From contig JAEYWB010000727.1 in NCBI GenBank assembly GCA_023429275.1, forward strand, positions 1-5,865: a DNA stretch of 5,865 nucleotides. The letters run 5' to 3'. The notes under the pieces are model-generated. The model saw only the letters and a list, made by a program, of their open reading frames with translations, did no database searches and was not told where the DNA came from. Below are positions 1 through 5,636 of the stretch, in pieces (positions within the stretch are counted from its first letter, which is position 1; every line of letters starts with the position of its first letter). The stretch is from Planctomycetota bacterium. GTDB taxonomy: Bacteria > Planctomycetota > Planctomycetia > Planctomycetales > Planctomycetaceae. The position numbers were made by a program, and so were the translations under genes.

Positions 1-2380
1 GCTGTACGTCATCACCCGTGACAAGGAAGAGACGCCGAGCGAGGAAGGGGAACGGGTTCTCTGCATCGATGCCAAAACCGGCGAGACGATCTGGGAACAG
101 CGGTTCAACGTCTATCTCTCTGACGCCCCCGCCGAGCGGGTCGGCTGGTCGAGCGTCGTCGGCGATCCCGAGACGGGCAACGTCTACGCCCTCGGAGTCT
201 GCGGGCTCTTCCAGTGCTTCGATGGCAACACCGGGGAGATCAAGTGGTCGCACTCGATGCATGAGGAGTACGGATTCCTCAGCACCTACGGCGGACGGAC
301 GAACTTCCCGATCGTTCATGAAGACCGCGTCATCATCAGCGCGGTCGTGATCGGCTGGGGCGAAATGGCCCGGCCGACTCACCGCTTCATCGCCTTCGAC
401 AAGCGGAACGGCCTCCCGGTCTGGTTCACCGGGACTCGCGTCGCCCCGGAAGACACGACCTACAGCGCCCCGGTCATGGGGATCATCAACAAGAAGCTGC
501 AGATGGTGTTCGGCTCCGGCGACGGCGCCGTCTGGTCGTTCGAGCCCCGCACCGGCAAGCCTCTCTGGAACTACTACACCTCGGTCCACGGGCTCAATCA
601 CTCGCCGACAATCGTCGGCGACAAGGTCTACTTCGGCGTCGGAGAAGAGCTTGTCGATGCGGAAGGGGGAGCCGATCCGCGGATCGGCGCTCTCATCTGC
701 CTCGATGCCTCCAAGGCGAAGCCGGGCGATCTGGACCTCCGCAAGGCCGGTGGAGAAGTCTGGACGCAGTACGAGTGGGGCGTCAGCCGCTCGGCTCCGG
801 TGTTCCTCGACAAGCGGATGTACGTCGCGACCGACAGCGGCAAGCTCTATGTCGTCGATGTCGACACCGGCAAGCTGATCGGACAGGCCCCGATCGGCCG
901 CATGAGCCGCTCGAGCCTGCTCCTCGTCGACAACAAGATCTTCGCGCACGAACTCAACGGCAACGCCTGGATCTTCAAGCCGAGCGAGAAGGGGGTCGAG
1001 GTCGTTCAGCGTCTGCGGATGCCGCGCGGTGAAGAGTTCCACGGCTCGCCGATCTGTGTCGACGGCCGCGTCTACATCCCCTCGACGACGACGATGTACT
1101 GCGTCGGCAAGCCCGACTGGAAGCCGGAAGACCGCGACGTCCCCCCCGCTCCGCTGAAGGAGGAGCCGCGGGAGACCGACAAGGAGATCGCCCACGTCCA
1201 GGTCGTTCCGTGCGAGATGCTGCTCCGGCCGGGCGTTGAAGAGACTCAGGACTTCCAGGTCCGCCTGTACAACAGCCGCGGCGAATACCTGCGGAACGCC
1301 AAGCCCGGCGAAGTCGAGTTCAGCGTGAAGGGACCCGGTTCGATCGATCCGAAGTCGGGCACCTATTCGGTTCCGAAGGACCTCAAGGATGCGGAGCCCG
1401 CGATCATCACCGCCAAGGCGGGAGAGAAGACCGCGACCGCTCGCGTGCGGCTCATCCCGGACCTCGACTGGTCGTTCACCTTCGACAATGGCATCGTCCC
1501 GACCACCTGGATCGGCTGTGCGTATCGGCACGTCGTCATCGACTGGGATCTCTACCAGAAGCTGACGAAGGAGAACCCGCTCGCCGGTCAGCTGTACATC
1601 TACATCCGAAGCCAGCTCGTCAATACGAACGCTCCCGCCCTGACGTACGACGATACGACCGTCCGGCAGACGTGGACGGAGCTGCTCCGGTTCCTGAAGC
1701 TCCTCAATGCCGACAACAAGCCGAAGACGAAGGAGGCGGGGGCCGCCATGTTCGATCCGGCCCTCAAGCTTCTGCAGGATGAGAAGGTCATCGGTTCCTT
1801 CGAGTGGTCGAACTGGGACCGCCCGACCGGCAATGGCGATGAAAAGGTCGCGGAGCCCCGTCTCAAGGTGACCAAGGGGGAACGCAAGGTCGACGGCAAC
1901 GGAGTCCTGTGCAAGATCACGACGATCCCCAAGGGAATGCGGAGCCAGGGTTGGTTCGGCCGGATCGGCCTGCACGACTACACGATCCAGGCGGACGTCA
2001 TCGGTGCAAAGAAGGACGGCAAGCTGCCGGACATCGGCCTCATCGCCCAGCGGTACACGCTCGACATGATGGGGGCGAGCCAGCAACTCCAGATCCGCAC
2101 CTGGACGCCACAGCTTTCGCGGTTCAGCGCCAATCTTCCCTTCGAGTGGGAAGCGGACGTCTGGTACACGATGAAGTTCGAAGCCTCGACGAAGGGTGGC
2201 AAGGCGACCCTTCGCGGAAAGGTCTGGAAGAAGGGTGAGGCCGAGCCGGCCGAGTGGATGGTCACCGGCGTCGACACGATCCCGAACCTCCAGGGAAGCC
2301 CCGGGATCTTCGGGAACGCCAAGGACTCGGAGCTCTTCTACGACAACCTGACGGTGACGAGGAACAAGCCGGCGGAGTAA
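1..2380 (+). CDS. PQQ-like (BamB-like) beta-propeller protein with C-terminal Ig-like and concanavalin-like domains, 5' truncated
   Basis: Reading frame 2 is open from base 2 to the TAA at 2378-2380, giving 792 visible residues. The first ATG (257) is internal: the 85 codons before it read as propeller sequence (LYVITRDKEE..., then VLCIDAKTGETIWEQ), so the true start lies left of the window. Residues 1 to about 370 hold about seven blades, with recurring 'D-x-x-T/N-G-x-x-x-W' corners (GETIWEQ, GEIKWSH, GKPLWNY) and YVxxxxGKLYVVD strands. A charged proline linker (371-396) leads to an Ig-like beta domain (about 397-486), then a concanavalin/LamG- or DUF1080-like jelly roll (about 487-792) interrupted by a helical stretch (about 517-570). 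The family is abundant in planctomycetes and is normally exported; the signal peptide would be in the missing part. No catalytic residues or haem motif (CxxCH) are visible, so a binding or scaffolding role, perhaps on polysaccharide or at the envelope, is inference. A paralogous gene follows 122 bp downstream. Confidence 0.9.
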   Translation, partial: LYVITRDKEETPSEEGERVLCIDAKTGETIWEQRFNVYLSDAPAERVGWSSVVGDPETGNVYALGVCGLFQCFDGNTGEIKWSHSMHEEYGFLSTYGGRTNFPIVHEDRVIISAVVIGWGEMARPTHRFIAFDKRNGLPVWFTGTRVAPEDTTYSAPVMGIINKKLQMVFGSGDGAVWSFEPRTGKPLWNYYTSVHGLNHSPTIVGDKVYFGVGEELVDAEGGADPRIGALICLDASKAKPGDLDLRKAGGEVWTQYEWGVSRSAPVFLDKRMYVATDSGKLYVVDVDTGKLIGQAPIGRMSRSSLLLVDNKIFAHELNGNAWIFKPSEKGVEVVQRLRMPRGEEFHGSPICVDGRVYIPSTTTMYCVGKPDWKPEDRDVPPAPLKEEPRETDKEIAHVQVVPCEMLLRPGVEETQDFQVRLYNSRGEYLRNAKPGEVEFSVKGPGSIDPKSGTYSVPKDLKDAEPAIITAKAGEKTATARVRLIPDLDWSFTFDNGIVPTTWIGCAYRHVVIDWDLYQKLTKENPLAGQLYIYIRSQLVNTNAPALTYDDTTVRQTWTELLRFLKLLNADNKPKTKEAGAAMFDPALKLLQDEKVIGSFEWSNWDRPTGNGDEKVAEPRLKVTKGERKVDGNGVLCKITTIPKGMRSQGWFGRIGLHDYTIQADVIGAKKDGKLPDIGLIAQRYTLDMMGASQQLQIRTWTPQLSRFSANLPFEWEADVWYTMKFEASTKGGKATLRGKVWKKGEAEPAEWMVTGVDTIPNLQGSPGIFGNAKDSELFYDNLTVTRNKPAE

Positions 2381-2408
2381 TGCCGCCACGCCCCGTCCCA
2401 AGATTCGA

Positions 2409-2483
2409 AGTATCAAGGGGCAAGTCTCAGGTTTCAAAACGAGACGATGCCCCCCTGATACTTGATACCCGACACTTGATACT
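2409..2483. repeat. Two opposed 28-bp arrays of a degenerate heptamer (inverted repeat)
   Basis: Bases 2409-2436 divide into four consecutive heptamers fitting RGTNTCA (first unit AGTATCA; the second, AGGGGCA, fits poorly). Bases 2456-2483, read on the minus strand, divide into four more (outermost AGTATCA). The arrays point at each other across 19 bp. The outer ends pair perfectly over 11 bp (GAAGTATCAAG at 2407-2417 with 2475-2485), and about 21 of 28 positions match over the full arms. The element fills most of the spacer between the two propeller genes. If transcribed it could fold into a long imperfect hairpin, but it lacks a U-tract, so a terminator role is not supported. Confidence 0.75.
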
Positions 2484-2491
2484 TCCCTCAT

Positions 2492-2497
2492 ACGAGG
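2492..2497 (+). promoter_or_regulatory. Probable ribosome binding site fixing the ATG at 2503
   Basis: ACGAGG, with GAGG at 2494-2497, lies 5 nt before the ATG at 2503. It supports this start over the longer in-frame extension to 2254, which would overlap the upstream gene and translate the heptamer repeat. The match to the anti-Shine-Dalgarno sequence is only moderate. Confidence 0.5.
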
Positions 2498-2502
2498 CTG
2501 TC

Positions 2503-4155
2503 ATGAAGTTCCGAAAGCTGTTCGCCGCCGCGGCCCTCGCGGCTGTCCCCGCCCTTTCCCACGCGGCCGATCCAACCGCTGCGGCCGTCGCGGAGATCAA
2601 GAGCCTCAAGGTCGGCGCCAAGGACTGGCCGCAGTTCGGGGGCTGGTCGCACCGCAACAACACGCCCGACGGCAAGGTTGTCGACAAGTGGGATCTCGAC
2701 TCCGGGGAGAACATCCTCTGGACCGCCGATCTCGGCTCGCAGACCTACGGCAACACGGTCGTCGCCAACGGCAAGGTCTACGTCGGCACGAACAACTATG
2801 CCGGTTACGTGAAGCGGTTCCCGAAGGACGTCGACCTGGGCGTGCTGCTCTGCTTCGACGAGAAGACGGGCAAGTTCCTGTGGCAGTCGAGCAGCACCAA
2901 GCTTCCGCAAGGCCTGGTCAATGACTGGCCGGAGATGGGGATCTGCTGTTCCCCCGCCTGTGAAGGGGACCGGCTCTACTTCGTGACGAGCCGCGGCGAG
3001 GTCCAGTGTCTCGACGCCGAAGGTTTCCTGGACGGCGAGAACGACGGACCGTTCAAGAGCGAGGACAACGAGAACCGCGACGAAGCGGACATCATCTGGA
3101 AGTACGACATGATGGGGCGCCTCGGCGTCTCGCAACACAACATGTGCAGCTGTTCGATCCTCATCGCCGGCGACATGCTCCTCGTCTGTACGTCGAACGG
3201 CGTCGACGAGTCACACACCAACATCCCCGCTCCGAACGCCGCCAGCTTCATCGCGATGAAGAAGGAGACGGGCGAGGTCCTGTGGACCGACAAGTCCCCG
3301 GGTAAGAACATCCTGCACGGTCAGTGGTCGAGCCCCGCCTACGCGGTCATCGGCGATCAGGCCCAGGCGATCTTCGCAGGCGGAGACGGTTGGCTCTACA
3401 GCTTCGATCCCGCTGGCGACGGCAAGGGGGGATCAAAGCTGCTGTGGAAGTTCGACGCGAACCCCAAGGCGTCGCGCTACAGCGTCAGCGGCAAGAGCGA
3501 GCGGAACCACCTGATTGCGACCCCGGTGATTTACGACGAGAAGGTCTACATCGGCGTGGGCGAGGATCCCGAGCACGGTGAAGGGAACGGCCACTTGTGG
3601 TGTATCGACCCGACGAAGCGGGGCGACATCTCAGGCGAGCTCGCGATGGGAAGTAACGGCCAGGAGATCAAGGATCCCGGCGACGGGACGCGGCGGCTCC
3701 AGGCGATCGATCCGAACGCCGGCGAGAAGGCGATCCCGAACCCGAACTCCGGCGTCATCTGGCATTACTCGGGTGAGGACATCAGCGGCGACGGCAAGAT
3801 CGACTTCGAAGAGGAGATGCACCGCACGATCGGCACCTGCGCGATCAAGGACGACCTGCTCTTCATCGCCGACTTCAGCGGGATCTTCCACTGCCTCGAC
3901 GCCAAGACCGGCAAGTCGCTCTGGAACTATGACATGTTCGCCGCCTCGTGGGGCTCGGCGATGATCTGCGACGGCAAGGTCTTCATCGGCGATGAAGACG
4001 GCGACGTGGCGACGTTCGAGCTGTCGAAGGAGATGACGCTCATCAACGAGAACAAGTGCGGCAACTCGGTCTACAGCACGCCGATCGTCGCGAACGACGT
4101 GATCTACGTGACGAACAAGTCCAAGCTGATCGCGATCGGGAAGAAGAAGGAATAG
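2503..4155 (+). CDS. Secreted PQQ-like (BamB-like) beta-propeller protein with an EF-hand-type loop
   Basis: This 550-residue protein starts at ATG 2503 and ends at TAG 4153-4155. The start is chosen because it opens a clear Sec signal peptide: a basic n-region (K2, R4, K5), a hydrophobic LFAAAALAAVPAL core and an S-H-A cleavage site after residue 21. The mature part is almost entirely propeller, with about eight W-corner blades (ENILWTAD, GKFLWQS, DIIWKYD, GEVLWTDK, SKLLWKFD, GVIWHYS, GKSLWNYD, and a final strand NKSKLIAIG). A GVGEDPEHGEG loop is typical of the planctomycete family. Residues 426-437 form a canonical EF-hand loop. Adjacent cysteines C148-C149 (plus C153) and C215/C217 are notable for an exported protein. 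It shares colinear segments with the upstream propeller gene, so the pair are paralogues and may share a transcript. The family is named for PQQ-enzyme-like repeats, but PQQ binding or dehydrogenase activity cannot be shown here. Confidence 0.92.
   Translation: MKFRKLFAAAALAAVPALSHAADPTAAAVAEIKSLKVGAKDWPQFGGWSHRNNTPDGKVVDKWDLDSGENILWTADLGSQTYGNTVVANGKVYVGTNNYAGYVKRFPKDVDLGVLLCFDEKTGKFLWQSSSTKLPQGLVNDWPEMGICCSPACEGDRLYFVTSRGEVQCLDAEGFLDGENDGPFKSEDNENRDEADIIWKYDMMGRLGVSQHNMCSCSILIAGDMLLVCTSNGVDESHTNIPAPNAASFIAMKKETGEVLWTDKSPGKNILHGQWSSPAYAVIGDQAQAIFAGGDGWLYSFDPAGDGKGGSKLLWKFDANPKASRYSVSGKSERNHLIATPVIYDEKVYIGVGEDPEHGEGNGHLWCIDPTKRGDISGELAMGSNGQEIKDPGDGTRRLQAIDPNAGEKAIPNPNSGVIWHYSGEDISGDGKIDFEEEMHRTIGTCAIKDDLLFIADFSGIFHCLDAKTGKSLWNYDMFAASWGSAMICDGKVFIGDEDGDVATFELSKEMTLINENKCGNSVYSTPIVANDVIYVTNKSKLIAIGKKKE
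3778..3813 (+). other. EF-hand-type calcium-binding loop inside the propeller protein
   Basis: The twelve codons read DISGDGKIDFEE (residues 426-437). The canonical ligand positions are all filled: D1, S3, D5, G6, a backbone position at K7, hydrophobic I8, D9 and bidentate E12. The loop sits between a WHYSGE strand end and the following MHRTIGTCAI blade. Only one loop is visible, and the flanks do not look like two long helices, so it resembles a dockerin or EF-like loop more than a calmodulin-type pair. Calcium binding is inferred from the residue pattern. Confidence 0.6.
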
Positions 4156-4200
4156 GCCCTTTTTCGGCAGCACCCGCGGCTCTCGCCTTGGAGAAGAGGG

Positions 4201-4336
4201 TGAACCACAAAGACACGAAGACACAAAGAAGAAGAATTTGATGGGGACGCCGCGGCCCACCAATCCCCGCGGCCTGATCAGTTCCTCCTGCTTGACTCCT
4301 TGTCAGTTCTTCGTGTCTTTGAGTCTTTGTGGTTCA
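4201..4336. repeat. Inverted pair of octamer arrays (ACAAAGACAC-type intergenic repeat)
   Basis: The left arm 4201-4230 and right arm 4307-4336 are inverted copies matching at 27 of 30 positions, separated by 76 bp. Both arms have an 8-bp period: a cap TGAACCAC followed by AAAGACAC-like units (left 4209-4216 and 4217-4224; right, read on the minus strand, 4321-4328 and 4313-4320). The spacer contains two copies of the palindrome CCGCGG (4250-4255 and 4267-4272), which can pair. Sequences of this type are dispersed in planctomycete and some other bacterial genomes and often give spurious 'NHKDTKTQ' peptides. The element lies 45 bp after the propeller stop codon. It is probably non-coding; a role in mRNA 3'-end formation or as a non-autonomous mobile repeat is inference. 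Confidence 0.8.
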
Positions 4337-4390
4337 ACTCCTCCTCCGCTTCGAGGACGTCCCGGTCTTGTGTTCTGCCGGCCGATTGCG

Positions 4391-4399
4391 TGTTATGGT
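4391..4399 (+). promoter_or_regulatory. Possible extended -10 promoter element for the Fe-S gene
   Basis: TGTTATGGT reads as TGn plus a -10 hexamer with 4 of 6 matches to TATAAT. A TTGTGT at 4368-4373 resembles a -35 box, but the 20-bp spacing is long, so the site would depend on the extended TG. Transcription would begin near 4404-4407, giving a leader of about 50 nt that starts at the hairpin described next. This is a sequence guess; planctomycete promoters are poorly defined. Confidence 0.25.
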
Positions 4400-4403
4400 C
4401 TCC

Positions 4404-4440
4404 AGGCCGCTCTCGCCCATTCGGCGGGATGCGGCCTTTT
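4404..4440 (+). terminator. Strong terminator-like hairpin in the Fe-S gene leader
   Basis: AGGCCGC (4404-4410) pairs with GCGGCCT (4431-4437). TCTCGCC (4411-4417) continues the stem with GGCGGGA (4423-4429), around the loop CATTC. The result is a GC-rich 14-bp stem with one G-U pair and one bulged T (4430). It is followed by TTTT (4437-4440), the layout of an intrinsic terminator. It ends 21 bp before the ATG at 4459, and a small CGG-TGAA-CCG hairpin (4441-4450) comes next. It could end transcripts from upstream, act as an attenuator of the Fe-S gene, or stabilise the 5' end. The structure is seen in the sequence; the function is not. Confidence 0.6.
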
Positions 4441-4458
4441 CGGTGAACCGCGAGTCTG

Positions 4459-5538
4459 ATGGCTGCCAAGAAACTCCATGTCGTGATCTCGCAGGGGCAG
4501 AGCCTCAATCCCGCCAAGCGGGGTCTCGAGGAAGATCTCGCCGCGCGGCTCATCATGGAGCCGGGGATCGACGTCTCGATCGTCCCGCACCTGTACGACA
4601 TGGCGGCCGACCACACCGGGCTCCTCCATCTGCGGAAGCTCTCGGGGCCGATCGTCGTCCTCTCGTGGCTTTACCCGCGGGCCGCGCAGTGGATCCTCGA
4701 CCGCCAGGGGATTCGAGGTCGTGAAGGGACGGTGCTCCTCAAGGAGCTCGACGAGGAGGAAGAGGCGAAGGCGAACGAGAGCCGCACTCCGGGAATCGGC
4801 TCGCCTGACGTCCCGAGCCGGTTCGTTTATTGCCTCGACCTGCGGCTTCGGTCGAAGAGCGAGCCGTATCTCGAGGAGGTCCGCCGGATCGCCCGCGAGC
4901 AGACGGCCGAGACCGTCTCGCTCGACCTCATGGGCTGGATCGGCGGCAGTCCGACCCCGGCCCAGACGGAGCGGTTCCTCAATCCGCTCCCGATCGTCCC
5001 GCCGCCTCAGCAACCCGCGCCGGCAACCGGCCTCGCCGCGGCAGATGCGGCCGTGCTCGACGGCAGCGGACCGGCCCTGCTGGTCGATCCGGTCAAGCGC
5101 CGCTGGTATCCGGTCATCGACTACTCCCGCTGCACGAACTGCATGGAGTGCATCGATTTCTGCCTGTTCGGCGTCTACGGCGTCGACACCCTCGACCGGA
5201 TCCTCGTCGAAGCGCAGGACAACTGTAAGAAAGGCTGCCCCGCCTGCAGCCGTGTCTGTCCGGCGAATGCGATCATCTTCCCGCAGCACAAGTCCCCCGG
5301 CATCGCCGGTGCGGATGGCGAGATTGCCGGGCTCAAGATCGACCTTTCGAAGCTCTTCGGCGGAGCGGACGGCAATCCACTCGACCTTGCCGTCGCGGAG
5401 CGGGACGCCGAGCTGGTCAAAGATGGGCGGGACGCCGTCGGTGCGGCCGTCGGCCTCAAGAAGCGTCAGGAGGAAAGACCGGCGAGGCCGAAGGACGACC
5501 TCGACGCTCTCATGGATGGGCTCGACTTGCTCGACTGA
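4459..5538 (+). CDS. 4Fe-4S dicluster ferredoxin-domain protein with an unassigned N-terminal domain
   Basis: This is a complete 359-residue protein. An in-frame TGA at 4444-4446 leaves ATG 4459 as the only reasonable start. There is no signal peptide or membrane segment, so it is cytoplasmic. Residues 1 to about 170 look like an alpha/beta domain (LHVVISQGQS at the start, GPIVVLSWLYPRAA mid-way, YCLDLRLRS later) with an acidic insert at D98-E102 and a conserved-looking MGWIGGSPTP end. A proline-rich linker (about 175-191) follows. The ferredoxin part has C225-x2-C228-x2-C231-x3-C235 and C256-x3-C260-x2-C263-x3-C267-P, eight ligands for two 4Fe-4S clusters. The second set has x3 rather than the usual x2 between its first two cysteines. 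The tail ends in an acidic, leucine-rich amphipathic peptide (DDLDALMDGLDLLD). Electron transfer is inferred from the clusters; partner and substrate are unknown. The N-terminal domain resembles planctomycete proteins I recall only as uncharacterised. It is convergent with the minus-strand gene downstream. Confidence 0.9.
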   Translation: MAAKKLHVVISQGQSLNPAKRGLEEDLAARLIMEPGIDVSIVPHLYDMAADHTGLLHLRKLSGPIVVLSWLYPRAAQWILDRQGIRGREGTVLLKELDEEEEAKANESRTPGIGSPDVPSRFVYCLDLRLRSKSEPYLEEVRRIAREQTAETVSLDLMGWIGGSPTPAQTERFLNPLPIVPPPQQPAPATGLAAADAAVLDGSGPALLVDPVKRRWYPVIDYSRCTNCMECIDFCLFGVYGVDTLDRILVEAQDNCKKGCPACSRVCPANAIIFPQHKSPGIAGADGEIAGLKIDLSKLFGGADGNPLDLAVAERDAELVKDGRDAVGAAVGLKKRQEERPARPKDDLDALMDGLDLLD

Positions 5539-5636
5539 GCGGCGGGCAGCGGGCAGTCATTTCCGCGGTGTCGCTGGCGCTCAACCGCCGGCTGATGGCT
5601 GACTAGCCCTCCGGGCTCTCTTCGGCGCCGGAAGCG
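5539..5636. repeat. Convergent spacer with short tandem heptamers
   Basis: Between the two facing stop codons, CGGGCAG occurs twice in tandem (5543-5549, 5550-5556), and GGCTGAT/GGCTGAC is a second tandem heptamer pair (5590-5596, 5597-5603). A small hairpin AGCCC-TCC-GGGCT (5605-5617), followed by a pyrimidine stretch, could help end transcription of the Fe-S gene, but it is weak. No reading frame of interest lies here. Confidence 0.45.

Larger units (their letters stand above)
4156..4458. other. 303-bp spacer between the propeller and Fe-S genes
   Basis: The spacer contains, in order: a short unassigned stretch (4156-4200) with a CTTTTT run just after the propeller stop, the octamer inverted repeat (4201-4336), unassigned sequence (4337-4390), the possible promoter (4391-4399) and the terminator-like hairpin (4404-4440). 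Possible short reading frames here come from translating the repeat and are not credible genes. The last 18 bases before the ATG hold no recognisable Shine-Dalgarno sequence. Confidence 0.7.

Noticed and set aside
257..259. ATG 257 as the start of the first propeller gene
   Set aside because: The same frame is open to the window edge and its 85 upstream codons contain clear propeller corners (GETIWEQ, GEIKWSH).
2254..2502. Longer N-terminal extension of the second propeller gene
   Set aside because: It would overlap the upstream coding region and translate the heptamer repeat. The ATG at 2503 opens a clean signal peptide and has a GAGG upstream.
2488..3138. Open frame (216 codons) on the minus strand opposite the second propeller gene
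   Set aside because: Its composition is typical of an antisense shadow (Val/Leu/Asp/Arg runs, no domain), and the plus strand codes for a clear signal peptide and blades.
3631..4263. Open frame on the minus strand spanning the end of the second propeller gene and the octamer repeat
   Set aside because: Its start comes from translating the repeat spacer, and the rest is a shadow of the propeller coding sequence.
4201..4336. CRISPR array
   Set aside because: The repeats are 8-bp tandem units in inverted arms, with no regular repeat-spacer alternation and no cas genes.
4238..4459. Small plus-strand frame filling the spacer before the Fe-S gene
   Set aside because: The peptide (FFVSLSLCGS...) is a translation of the octamer inverted repeat and of the leader hairpin. 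There is no ribosome binding site or domain.
4393..5289. Long open frame (298 codons) on the minus strand opposite the Fe-S gene
   Set aside because: It is an Arg/Asp/Glu/Ala-rich shadow caused by high GC in the third codon position. The plus strand carries the complete cysteine motifs.
4721..5602. Plus-strand frame of 293 codons overlapping the Fe-S gene
   Set aside because: It is a Ser/Arg/Ala-rich out-of-frame shadow with no recognisable motif.
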